This document shows positions 54,015-62,419 of a DNA stretch of 64,000 nucleotides, piece after piece. The DNA is from Mycobacterium sp. SMC-8. GTDB taxonomy: Bacteria > Actinomycetota > Actinomycetes > Mycobacteriales > Mycobacteriaceae. The translations under genes were made by a program, and so were the position numbers. The DNA is taken from assembly GCF_025263565.1 (NCBI RefSeq), contig NZ_CP079865.1, positions 4,650,001 through 4,714,000 on the forward strand. The letters are read 5' to 3'. The notes beneath the pieces are model-generated. The model made no database searches and had not been told where the DNA came from. It worked only from the letters and a program-made list of their open reading frames with translations. Within the stretch, counting starts at the first letter, position 1. Each line of letters opens with the position of its first letter.

Positions 54015-54479
54015 GTGCCCAAGCTCAGCGCCGGCCTGCTTCTCTATCGCGACGTCGACGGGACGCTCGAAGTGCTCCTCGGCCACCCGGGCGGGCCGTT
54101 CTGGACCCGTAAAGACGACGGTGCCTGGTCGATCCCCAAGGGCGAGTACACCGACGGGGAAGACCCGTGGACCGTCGCTCAGCGCGAGTTCACCGAGGAG
54201 CTCGGCAAGCCCGTGCCGGCCGGTCCCCGGATCGAATTCGAGCCGGTGCGCCAGCCGGGCGGAAAGGTGGTCACCGCGTTCGCGGTACGCGCCGACCTCG
54301 ACCTCGACGGTACGTTCAGTAACACCTTCACCCTCGAATGGCCCAGAGGCTCAGGCGCATTCAAGGAGCTTCCGGAGATCGACCGGGTGGCCTGGTTCGA
54401 TCTGGCGACGGCCCGCACCAAGCTGTTGAAGGGGCAGCGCCCGCTGCTCGACCGGCTCGAGGAGGCCGTCGCACGCTGA
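54015..54479 (+). CDS. NUDIX hydrolase
   Basis: A 154-residue protein with a complete NUDIX box: from GEYTDGEDPWTVAQREFTEE to LG (G-x5-E-x7-R-E-x2-E-E-x-G). It hydrolyses nucleoside diphosphate-linked substrates; the substrate is not predictable. The start is GTG 54015 (VPKLSAGLLLYRDVDGTLEV), 4 bases after the stop of the previous gene. The short form resembles small mycobacterial NUDIX enzymes for diadenosine or sanitised nucleotides. Its stop is 3 bases from the convergent reductase stop. Confidence 0.88.
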   Translation: MPKLSAGLLLYRDVDGTLEVLLGHPGGPFWTRKDDGAWSIPKGEYTDGEDPWTVAQREFTEELGKPVPAGPRIEFEPVRQPGGKVVTAFAVRADLDLDGTFSNTFTLEWPRGSGAFKELPEIDRVAWFDLATARTKLLKGQRPLLDRLEEAVAR

Positions 54480-54482
54480 CGC

Positions 54483-55580
54483 TCACAGCTCCAGCGTGAG
54501 ACCCGAGCCGTCGGCTGCCCGCGACACACAGGTCAGCATCATCCCGGCGGCCCGCTCCGGATCGGTCAGCAACGTGTCGCGATGGTCGACGTCGCCGGCG
54601 AGCACCTTGGTCCGGCACGTGCCGCAGAACCCTTGCTGACATGAGTACGTCGCGTGCACCCCCGCCCGGCGCAACGCGGCGAGCAAGGTCTCGTCGGCAC
54701 CGACGTCAACCGTCCGACCGGTGGACGCGACCGTCACCGGGAACGGGCGCCCGTCGGTGACCGGCGGCGCGGCGAACCGTTCGAAGTGCAGTTCGACGTC
54801 GTCGCGTCCGACCAGCGCGGTGCGGATAGCGGTGAGCATCGGCGCCGGACCGCACGCGTAGACCGCGGTGCCGCCCGGGCAATCCGCGAGCAGCTCCTGC
54901 GCACCGGGGAGCCCGAGCCGGTCGTCGGTACGGATCTCGACCGCGTCGCCGTAGGCGGCGACCTCGTCGACGAACGGGAGGCTGTCGAGCGTGCGTCCGG
55001 TGTAGACCATCGACCAGTCCACACCCAGGCCGTCGGCCAGGCGCAGCATCGGCAGGATCGGGGTGATCCCGATTCCGCCTGCGACGAAACGGAATCGGCG
55101 CGCCGGCGAGCCGTAGCCCGGCACCGTGAGCGGGAACGCGTTGCGCGGCCCGTGCGTACGGACAATCGAGCCGGGCTTCAGCGTGTGGTGCACTTCGAGC
55201 GAGCCGCCGCCACCGTCGGGGATGCGCCGGACCGCGATGCGGTACTCCTGCCTGGCGCAGGGGTCGCCGCACAGCGAGTACTGCCGCACCAGACCGCTGG
55301 GCAGGTGCACGTCGAGGTGAGCGCCGGGGGACCAAGGCGGCAACTCTGCTCCGGCCAGTGTCAGCTCGACGACGTCCTGATCGTGTGCGACCACGCGGCG
55401 GCGGGTGACCGTCAGCGGAAAAGTGTCCGGTCCCGGGGCCGGTGGCGCGATGCGCCGCACCGCCGCCGTCGCTGCGAAAAGCCCGGAGATCGTCGCGTCG
55501 GCCAGGCCGAGCATGACGTCGTGCCGGACACGCCCTGATGCGCTCGGCGGGACCCGGCGGAACGCGTCGAACAGCCGCAT
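54483..55580 (-). CDS. Phthalate-dioxygenase-reductase-like flavoprotein with C-terminal [2Fe-2S] domain
   Basis: A 365-residue oxidoreductase. The FAD/FMN domain has RQYSLCGDPCARQEYRIAVR and the NAD domain has FVAGGIGITPILPMLRLADG and VYACGPAPMLTAIRTAL. The C-terminal plant-type ferredoxin has CQQGFCGTC and a fourth Cys in MLTCVSRA. Such proteins pass electrons from NAD(P)H to an oxygenase. A partner is probably the metal-dependent hydrolase-fold protein encoded just upstream (ATGA overlap). An alternative partner is the P450 at 50873. ATG 55580 is chosen from that overlap. Confidence 0.88.
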   Translation of the reverse strand: MRLFDAFRRVPPSASGRVRHDVMLGLADATISGLFAATAAVRRIAPPAPGPDTFPLTVTRRRVVAHDQDVVELTLAGAELPPWSPGAHLDVHLPSGLVRQYSLCGDPCARQEYRIAVRRIPDGGGGSLEVHHTLKPGSIVRTHGPRNAFPLTVPGYGSPARRFRFVAGGIGITPILPMLRLADGLGVDWSMVYTGRTLDSLPFVDEVAAYGDAVEIRTDDRLGLPGAQELLADCPGGTAVYACGPAPMLTAIRTALVGRDDVELHFERFAAPPVTDGRPFPVTVASTGRTVDVGADETLLAALRRAGVHATYSCQQGFCGTCRTKVLAGDVDHRDTLLTDPERAAGMMLTCVSRAADGSGLTLEL

Positions 55581-56482
55581 CACGTGTGCGCGGCGCGTGC
55601 GGCTGGAGAAGCCGCCAGGTATGCGACGGCCTGAGCGGTCGAGCCCAGTTGCTCCGGGGAGTAGCCGGGCCGGAAATAGCCGAGCGTGCTGGATCCGAAC
55701 AGAGTCCGGTACAGCGGAAGCAGTCCGAGCTTCGAGTCGCGCATCCGCATCCGGTTGAACGTCCACCAGTTGGCGTCGACGGTCGGGTCGGTCTTCACCA
55801 GATACCAGGCGGTGCGCTGGAAGAAGACGAACAGCATGGTCGCCGCGACGGTCATGGCGCGGATCCGGGCGCGATAGCTGTCGTGGAAGTAGACCGCGAC
55901 ATCGTGGGCGACGCTTCGGTGTTCGACTTCCTCGCTGCCGTGCCAGCGGAACAGGTCGACCAGGGTGGGGTCGGCGCCGTGGTCGTCCCAGGCGCAGTTG
56001 AGCGCGAAGTCGCCCATCACCGCGGTGTAGTGCTCTATGGCCGCGATCAACCACAGCCGGTCGCACAGATGGTTCATCCGTCGGGCCTCGTCCACGGAAT
56101 CGGGCAGCGGGGCCAGCACACCGGTGAACACGTGCTCGATCTGCTGCAGGATCGGCGTGGGATCAACGCCGTGCCCGACAATGAACTGGTGCAGAACTTG
56201 GTCGTGCACATCGGCGTGGATCGCCTCCTGGCCGATGAAACCGCGAATGTCGTCGGCCAGCTTCGGATCCTTGACGAGCGGCAACGCCTCGTTGAACGTC
56301 TGGACGAACCAACGCTCGCCGGCGGGCAGGACGATGTTGAGCACGCTGACCAGATGCGAGGCGACGGGGTGGCCGGGAATCCAGTGCAGCGGGATGTCGG
56401 CCACGTCGAAGTGCACCTTGCGGGCCTGGATCTGCACGGGCCCAGGGTCGATCTCGGTGTCGAAACGGCGCGGTCGCAACAT
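55580..56482 (-). CDS. Predicted metal-dependent hydrolase (PF10118 type)
   Basis: A 300-residue protein of the predicted metal-dependent hydrolase family COG3687/PF10118. Histidine- and glutamate-rich motifs are spaced through the chain: GQEAIHADVHDQVLHQF, AAIEHYTAVMGDFAL, WHGSEEVEHRSVAHDV. The pattern recalls diiron-binding helical proteins and may indicate an oxygenase rather than a hydrolase. A hydrophobic stretch (AATMLFVFFQRTAWYL) could anchor it to membrane. It is coupled to the ferredoxin-type reductase (ATGA overlap), which supports an electron-using reaction. Confidence 0.82.
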   Translation of the reverse strand: MLRPRRFDTEIDPGPVQIQARKVHFDVADIPLHWIPGHPVASHLVSVLNIVLPAGERWFVQTFNEALPLVKDPKLADDIRGFIGQEAIHADVHDQVLHQFIVGHGVDPTPILQQIEHVFTGVLAPLPDSVDEARRMNHLCDRLWLIAAIEHYTAVMGDFALNCAWDDHGADPTLVDLFRWHGSEEVEHRSVAHDVAVYFHDSYRARIRAMTVAATMLFVFFQRTAWYLVKTDPTVDANWWTFNRMRMRDSKLGLLPLYRTLFGSSTLGYFRPGYSPEQLGSTAQAVAYLAASPAARAAHT

Positions 56483-56570
56483 CTGCGGCTCCTGTTAGTC
56501 GATGAACTCGTGGAGAGTTTACGACGAATTAGTGGGAACGCAGGTACCGGTTAGGTCGGCGGAACGGGGA

Positions 56571-57053
56571 TCAGGGCTGCGGCGAGGTGTTCGCGATGAT
56601 CGGCGCGCCTTGTCCGGCCGGCATGTTCGACACCACGCCGGGCGCGGGCGGCGCCATCCCTGCGCCGGGAGCGCCGGCGATCGGCACCATCGGTGTCGGC
56701 GTGACAGTGGTGACGCCGTTGGCGCCGACCGTCGGTCCGCCGGTGGGGCCCATGGCCTTGATCTGGTCGGCCGCGGCCTGAGTGCAGTCCAGCATCAGCA
56801 GCATCCGGCCCTGGCTGGTCACTTTCTGCTGGCCGACCAGGCAGGCGCTCTGAGGAAGGGCACTACCGGTGGCTCCACCGAAGTAGGCCTTGACGCCCTG
56901 GCTCTTCAGGATGGCCAGCGCACGACCGTACTGCTCGCCGACGACGTTGTACGGGCTCGTCTGAGCCGGCTGCGAGATAGCGACACCGGCACCGATCAGC
57001 GCGGCTGTTCCGGCGGCGACGAATCCGCCGCTGAGCACAACGAGCTTGTTCAC
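56571..57053 (-). CDS. Secreted conserved mycobacterial protein with Pro/Gly-rich tail
   Basis: A 160-residue protein with a signal peptide (MNKLVVLSGGFVAAGTAALI, cleavage near AISQPAQ). The mature N-terminal domain (YNVVGEQYGRALAILKSQGV, GVKAYFGGATGSALPQSACL, MLLMLDCTQAAADQIKAMG) contains two Cys and may form a small folded unit; the C-terminal 50 residues are low-complexity Pro/Gly/Ala/Thr. The function is unknown. It is monocistronic and faces away from the 13E12 gene. Confidence 0.78.
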   Translation of the reverse strand: MNKLVVLSGGFVAAGTAALIGAGVAISQPAQTSPYNVVGEQYGRALAILKSQGVKAYFGGATGSALPQSACLVGQQKVTSQGRMLLMLDCTQAAADQIKAMGPTGGPTVGANGVTTVTPTPMVPIAGAPGAGMAPPAPGVVSNMPAGQGAPIIANTSPQP

Positions 57054-57301
57054 TACAACTCCCTCGGATCGGTATGCGGTGCGAACATATCGCAGCAGTG
57101 ACGAATGTGAAACCGCTGCAGAAGCCGCGGGTGTTACATCAGTTCGCTGTCAACGCCGGCTCGTCTCCGATCGCACCCGGTCACCATCGACGCCGTTTCC
57201 TCACTCACGCGGTTCGGCATTGACGCCGGTTATCCCCAGTCTGGGTTTTATCCACAGGTGGGGCTTTCCGTTGCGCGCTGTGCCTGCGCGGGACGGGATA
57301 A

Positions 57302-57317
57302 TCGAACGTATGTTTGA
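57302..57317 (+). promoter_or_regulatory. LexA (SOS) box over the second 13E12 start codon
   Basis: TCGAAC-GTAT-GTTTGA matches the mycobacterial LexA box TCGAAC-N4-GTTCGA at 11 of 12 defined positions. GATAAT (57297-57302) is a good -10 and is followed by exactly 7 bases and the ATG at 57310, so the mRNA is probably leaderless. The layout is the same as at 4673-4688. Confidence 0.8.
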
Positions 57318-58941
57318 TCGGCTGTTTGCGGGGGTGGAGGAGCCCGCGCTGCTTGCTGCGATCGAAGAGTGCGCCCGTGAGGAGGCCCAGGCCGGGGCGC
57401 GGAAAGCCGCGGCGATCGCCGAGTTGGTGTATTCCACGGTGGACAGGGATGACGAGCACGACGACTGGGTGTATGACTGCTGGGCCCAGACCGCCTCTGA
57501 GCTAGGCGCGGTGCTCAATCTCGGGCACAGGCGGGCCTCGGGGCAGATGCGGATCGCGATGGCGTTGCGCGATCGGTTGCCTGGGCTGGCCGAACGGTAT
57601 CTGCAGGGCCGGGTCAGCGCCCAGGTGGTGTCCAAGATTTGTTGGCGCACCCGCCTGGTCGAGGATGCGCAGGTGTGGGCGCTGCTCGACGAGCAGTTGG
57701 CGACCCACGCCCCGCAGTGGGGGTCGTTGTCGGAAGAGGCGTTGGTGCGGGCCATTGATGCGGTGATCGACCGGTATGACCCGGACGCGCGGATCCGGTC
57801 CAAGGAGGTCATCGCGGGCCGCGATTTTCATATCGGGGCCCACGAGGATCCCGATGAGTGGGTGTTGATCTGGGGTCAGATCCTGGGCTGTGATGCCGTG
57901 CTGCTGGCGGCCCGGATCGCTGAATTGCTCAAGAACGTGTGTGCGGATGATCCGCGCGACATGGGGGAGCGGCGCTCGTGTGCGGTGGGGGCGATCATCC
58001 GAGGCCAGGACCATCTGCCGTGCCGGTGCGGCAAAGCGGACTGCCCCGGCGCTGCGCCGGTGGCTCCGGGCAGCTCGAATGTGGTGATCTCCGTGCTCGC
58101 CGATCCCGCCGCCTTGGAGGCCGCCCACGACCTTATAGCCGCCCAAGACCAGCAACAACAGAACCAACCCCAGTCCGAGCCTGAGCCTGCGGAGGAGTCC
58201 CAATCCGAGCGTGAGCCGAATCCTGCGGCGTGCGTGAAGGATTCGGGGTTGGCGTTGTTGCCGGGGGTGAAGGTGCTGCCGATCGTGGCGTTGGCCGAGG
58301 CGATCCGGGATGGGGCGGCGATCAAACAGCTGTGGTTGCCCGGCCCGGAACCCGAGCCGCACTACCGTCCCTCGGCGAAGCTGGCGGCGTTCGTGCGCGC
58401 CCGGGACCTGTTCTGCCGCTTCCCGGGCTGCACGGTGCCGGCCGAACACTGCGACCTCGACCACGTGCTGCCCTGGCCCTACGGGCCCACCCATCCGTCG
58501 AACCTGAACTGCAAATGCCGCACCCACCACCTGGCCAAGACGTTTTGGGACGGTTGGCGCGACGAACAACTTCCTGATGGCACGGTGATCTGGACGACCC
58601 CGGCCGGGCTGCGCTACACCACGGTGCCCGGCAGCCGGGTGTTGTTCCCCGGCTGGAACACCACCACCGCGAAACTACCGCCGAGGACCTGGCCGCCCCC
58701 AGATCCCGGCCGTAGTGCCAGGATGCCCAAACGACGACGCCCCCGCGCCGCCGAGGACGCCGCGCGGATCACGGCCGAACGCGAACACAACGCCGCCCAA
58801 CGCGCCCTGGAGGAAGAGGCGCACACCGCGGCACAAGTCGCCGCACAAGTCGGCGCGGCCGCCGAACGACATCGACGGCCAGACCCACCACCACCACCTG
58901 AGCCCGGCTCTCACCACGGCGACGACCCGCCACCTTTCTAG
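57310..58941 (+). CDS. 13E12-repeat family protein (DUF222 + HNH endonuclease), second copy
   Basis: A 543-residue paralogue of the protein at 3127-4680. DUF222 region begins MFDRLFAGVEEPALLAAIEE; a Gln/Glu/Pro-rich linker lies at about residues 275-305. The HNH motif is CRFPGCTVPAEHCDLDHVLP, then NLNCKCRTHH. The C-terminus is charged and proline-rich. The longer frame from 57046 lacks family homology. Transcription is probably leaderless and LexA-repressed. The two copies are in inverted orientation about 53 kb apart, so homologous recombination between them could invert the segment. The enzyme activity has not been read from sequence. Confidence 0.9.
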   Translation: MFDRLFAGVEEPALLAAIEECAREEAQAGARKAAAIAELVYSTVDRDDEHDDWVYDCWAQTASELGAVLNLGHRRASGQMRIAMALRDRLPGLAERYLQGRVSAQVVSKICWRTRLVEDAQVWALLDEQLATHAPQWGSLSEEALVRAIDAVIDRYDPDARIRSKEVIAGRDFHIGAHEDPDEWVLIWGQILGCDAVLLAARIAELLKNVCADDPRDMGERRSCAVGAIIRGQDHLPCRCGKADCPGAAPVAPGSSNVVISVLADPAALEAAHDLIAAQDQQQQNQPQSEPEPAEESQSEREPNPAACVKDSGLALLPGVKVLPIVALAEAIRDGAAIKQLWLPGPEPEPHYRPSAKLAAFVRARDLFCRFPGCTVPAEHCDLDHVLPWPYGPTHPSNLNCKCRTHHLAKTFWDGWRDEQLPDGTVIWTTPAGLRYTTVPGSRVLFPGWNTTTAKLPPRTWPPPDPGRSARMPKRRRPRAAEDAARITAEREHNAAQRALEEEAHTAAQVAAQVGAAAERHRRPDPPPPPEPGSHHGDDPPPF

Positions 58942-58957
58942 GCGCGAGGTCCACCGT

Positions 58958-61120
58958 TCAGCGGGCTTCCGCGGCGGCGCGCATCGCCTCGCAGAGCGCC
59001 GCGGCGCGGGGGTCTTCGAAGATGTCCTCCAGCAGCATCTGCCTGCCGTCCGGGCCGGCCAGCGGGACCCGCCAGTTGGCGTACTCGTCGGTGGTTCCAG
59101 GCTGATTCTGCGTGCGGACCTCTCCGACCGCATCGGCCAACGACAGCGACAGCAGCCGCGAGGGTGTGCGACCCAGGTAGCGGTGCAGCGCCAGCACGAC
59201 CTCCTCGACTTCATCGGCCTCGTCGACGTCACCGGATCCGTTGTCGAGCAGGCCCACTCGGCGCAGCTCGGCCATCCACCCCCGCTGATGTTCGCGGTCG
59301 CCGGCCAACTCCTCCTCGGCCGGCCGGGTCAGCAACCCCAGCTCGTCACGCAGGCGTACGTGCTCACCGGCGAGATAGCCCGCCGTCGGCGGAAGGTCGT
59401 GGGTTGTCACCGCCGACAGGCAGTACTCCCGCCACCGCTCGGCGGGCAGAGGACCACCGTCGCCGTCCCGATCGCTCTCGAACCACAGAATCGACGTGCC
59501 GAAAAGCCCGCGGTCGCTCAGATAATCCCGCACCCACGGTTCCACCGTGCCGAGGTCCTCGCCGACGACCACGGCTCCCACCCGTTGCGCCTCCAACGCG
59601 ACGATCCCGATCATCGCCTCGTGGTCGTACCGCACATAGGTGCCCTCAGTCGGCAACGCGCCCTTCGGAATCCACCACAGCCGGAACAGGCCGATGATGT
59701 GGTCGATACGCACGCCGCCCGCATGTCGCAGCACCGCGCTCACCAGGGCGCGGAACGGTTCGTACGCCTGCTCGGCTAGCCGGTCCGGGCGCCACGGCGG
59801 CTGCGACCAGTCCTGACCGAGCTGATTGAACTCGTCCGGAGGCGCACCCGCGGTCACCCCGAGCGCCAGCACGTCCTGCAGCGCCCACGCGTCGGCACCG
59901 TTGGGATCCACCCCGACCGCCAGGTCGTGCATGATGCCGAGCTTCATACCGGCCTGGAGGGCGCGGTCCTGGGCTGCCGACAACTGCTCGTCGACAATCC
60001 ACTGCAGCCAACGATGGAAGTCGACCTCGTTGGGATGTTCGTCGACGAACGCAGCGACCGCCGCGCTTCGCGGATGCTGCAACTCCTCGGGCCACTGCCG
60101 CCAATCGGCCCCGTATTGGTCGGCCAGCGCACACCAGGTCGCGAAATCGTCGAGGCTGCGCCCCTCGCGTTCCAGAAACGCCTCGTAAGCGATCTCGCGC
60201 CCTGCCGACAGCTCGACGAGGTACACCGTCTCCAGCGCTGCCCGCTTGGACGTCCACGCACTGTCCCGGTCGATCTGCTCGGATCTGGCCGCCCGGGTCT
60301 GCACCTGTGTCTGTGCCTTGCGAATGCGGCTACGGTGCCGGACATAGGCGAACTCGGGCACCGCCTGTACCCGCAGATACATCGGGTTGACGAACCGGCG
60401 CGACGTCGGCAGATATGGCGACGGCTCCATCGGTGCCACCGGCGCCGCTGCGTGCAGCGGGTTCACCAGCACGAAGCCCGCGCGGTGCCGCGCTGCCGAC
60501 CACACCGCCAGGTCTGTCAAATCCGTCAGATCGCCTACACCCCATGAGTTCCGGGACCGCACACTGTAGAGCTGGGTGGCCAGACCCCAGGTGCGGCCGG
60601 AGCCGAGCCGGTCCGCGCAGTTCAGCCTTGCGGGCGCCACGATGACGGTGGTGCTGACATCGGAGTCGGCGACCGCGAGGTGCAGGGTGTGGTAACCCAT
60701 CGGCAGGTCGGCGGGCAACTCGAAGGTGGCCTCGCCGACCAGTCTGCCGTTCAGATCAAAAGGCGGCCTGTTGTTTTCGAGTTGGCGCAGGCCTGTGCGC
60801 ACACTGCCGTCTTCGAGCCGCAGCCATAGCCGCGCCGGGTCGCCGTGGGTGACGTGCACCCAGAACGGGGTCGCGACCCCGGTGCGGCCCACGATCGAGG
60901 GAGGCAGCGGACGGTCCCAGTGGTCCCGGTCGTGCCGGGCGAGCGCTTCGGCGCGGTCCCGGTCGGTGGCCGCCGCGACACCGAGCGCGTCGAGCACCGC
61001 GATCAGCGTCGACGCCGGCACCGGAACGGATCTGCCCGTCCAGTCCGTGTACTCACTGGCCACTCCGTATCGGTGCGCGAGGTCGACCAGCTCCGCGGGC
61101 ACTCCCCAGTCATCCGCCAT
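58958..61120 (-). CDS. malQ: 4-alpha-glucanotransferase
   Basis: A 720-residue GH77 amylomaltase that moves alpha-1,4-glucan segments between maltodextrins in glycogen and maltose metabolism. The mycobacterial form has an extra N-terminal beta-domain. Segments are NPLHAAAPVAPMEPSPYLPT, SRRFVNPMYLRVQAVPE, the nucleophile region HAGGVRIDHIIGLFRLWWIP, the acid/base in AVVVGEDLGTVEPWVRDYL and the later TTHDLPPTAGYL. It is cytoplasmic. Start ATG 61120; divergent from the MFS gene by 78 bases. No operon partner. Confidence 0.95.
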   Translation of the reverse strand: MADDWGVPAELVDLAHRYGVASEYTDWTGRSVPVPASTLIAVLDALGVAAATDRDRAEALARHDRDHWDRPLPPSIVGRTGVATPFWVHVTHGDPARLWLRLEDGSVRTGLRQLENNRPPFDLNGRLVGEATFELPADLPMGYHTLHLAVADSDVSTTVIVAPARLNCADRLGSGRTWGLATQLYSVRSRNSWGVGDLTDLTDLAVWSAARHRAGFVLVNPLHAAAPVAPMEPSPYLPTSRRFVNPMYLRVQAVPEFAYVRHRSRIRKAQTQVQTRAARSEQIDRDSAWTSKRAALETVYLVELSAGREIAYEAFLEREGRSLDDFATWCALADQYGADWRQWPEELQHPRSAAVAAFVDEHPNEVDFHRWLQWIVDEQLSAAQDRALQAGMKLGIMHDLAVGVDPNGADAWALQDVLALGVTAGAPPDEFNQLGQDWSQPPWRPDRLAEQAYEPFRALVSAVLRHAGGVRIDHIIGLFRLWWIPKGALPTEGTYVRYDHEAMIGIVALEAQRVGAVVVGEDLGTVEPWVRDYLSDRGLFGTSILWFESDRDGDGGPLPAERWREYCLSAVTTHDLPPTAGYLAGEHVRLRDELGLLTRPAEEELAGDREHQRGWMAELRRVGLLDNGSGDVDEADEVEEVVLALHRYLGRTPSRLLSLSLADAVGEVRTQNQPGTTDEYANWRVPLAGPDGRQMLLEDIFEDPRAAALCEAMRAAAEAR

Positions 61121-61198
61121 GGCGCCAATCTTGCCCTGTGAACGGCGATCGCAAACGTCGAAGACGGCGGCCCAAGGCGACGGAGGTATGGTCGCTGC

Positions 61199-62353
61199 GT
61201 GGCGTCAGCTCGGGTCGCGGTTGCCGCCCTCTTCCTCACCAACGGCGCGCTCTTCGCCAATCTGCTGCCCCGGTATCCGGAGATCAAGACCGACCTGGCG
61301 ATGTCCAACGCCGTGTACGGCGCAGCCGTCGCCTCGTTCTCGGCCGGTGCGCTGATGGCCGGTCCGGCCGCCGCAGCGCTGATCCGACGGTTCCAGTCGG
61401 CCCGCGTGGCGGTCGCCACCACGGTCGCGCTGGGGTTGTTCATCGTGGTCGCCGGGCTGGCCTCCACGCCGTGGGTGTTCGCCGCGGCACTGTTCGCCGC
61501 CGGTGCGTGCGACTCGGTGACCGACGTCGCCCAGAATGTTAACGGCCTTCGGCTGCAACGTGATTACGGGCGGTCCATCATCAATTCGCTGCACGCGGTG
61601 TGGGCGGTCGGCGCGATCATCGGGGGCCTGATGGGAGCGGCCGCCATCGCGCTCGAGGTCCCGCGCCCGGTCCATCTCGGCGTCGCGGCCGTGGTGTTCT
61701 GCGGCGTCGTGCTGGCCGCTTACCCGCATCTGCTGCACGGCCCTGATCACGACAACCATCCGTCGACGCACGACACCGACCGCAGCGGGGTGGGCGCAGC
61801 GGTGCTGCTGACGCTGCTGGCACTGGTCGGCATGGCGGTGGCAGGAGCGACGGTCGAGGACGCCGGCAGCTCATGGGCCACGCTGTATCTGCGCGACAGT
61901 CTGGGCGCCCCGGGCGCGGTCGCGGTGATGGGCTATGTGGCGCTGGTCGGTTTCATGTTCATCGGACGGATGCTCGGTGACCGGCTGGTCGACCGGTTCG
62001 GGGACCGCGCGGTGGCCCGCAGCGGAGGACTTGTCGCAGCGCTCGGTATGGGCACCGCGCTGGCCTTTCCGACGGTGCCCGTCACCGTCGTCGGGTTCGC
62101 CGCGGCGGGACTCGGCGTGGCGACGGTGATACCGGCGGCCATGCGCGCCGCCGACGAACTGCCGGGCCTGCGCCCGGGCACCGGGCTGACGGTCCTGACA
62201 TGGCTCATGCGGGTGGGTTTCCTGGGTGCCCCGTTGATCGTCGGCATCGTCGCCGACGCGACGAGCCTGCGCGTCGGCCTGCTGACCGTCCCCGTCGCGG
62301 GGGTGGCCATCGTCCTGCTCGCCGGTGCCCTCGGCGCGCGGCGCCGCGCCTGA
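61199..62353 (+). CDS. Major facilitator superfamily transporter
   Basis: A 384-residue membrane protein with about 11-12 hydrophobic segments. The start is GTG 61199 (VASARVAVAALFLTNGALFA). N-terminal features are LPRYPEIKTDLAMSNAVYGA and RRFQSARVAVATTVALGL; a conserved LHAVWAVGAIIGGLMGAAAI and GRMLGDRLVDRFGDRAV follow. This is the short fucose-permease/Bcr-like type of mycobacterial transporter; the substrate is unknown. It is divergent from malQ, which gives no clear functional link. Confidence 0.87.
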   Translation: MASARVAVAALFLTNGALFANLLPRYPEIKTDLAMSNAVYGAAVASFSAGALMAGPAAAALIRRFQSARVAVATTVALGLFIVVAGLASTPWVFAAALFAAGACDSVTDVAQNVNGLRLQRDYGRSIINSLHAVWAVGAIIGGLMGAAAIALEVPRPVHLGVAAVVFCGVVLAAYPHLLHGPDHDNHPSTHDTDRSGVGAAVLLTLLALVGMAVAGATVEDAGSSWATLYLRDSLGAPGAVAVMGYVALVGFMFIGRMLGDRLVDRFGDRAVARSGGLVAALGMGTALAFPTVPVTVVGFAAAGLGVATVIPAAMRAADELPGLRPGTGLTVLTWLMRVGFLGAPLIVGIVADATSLRVGLLTVPVAGVAIVLLAGALGARRRA

Positions 62354-62419
62354 TCGGCCCGGCACCGCGGCCAGGCGCTGGTACAGTGGCGTACCGGTAA
62401 CCGATCGAAGGAGCTCGGC

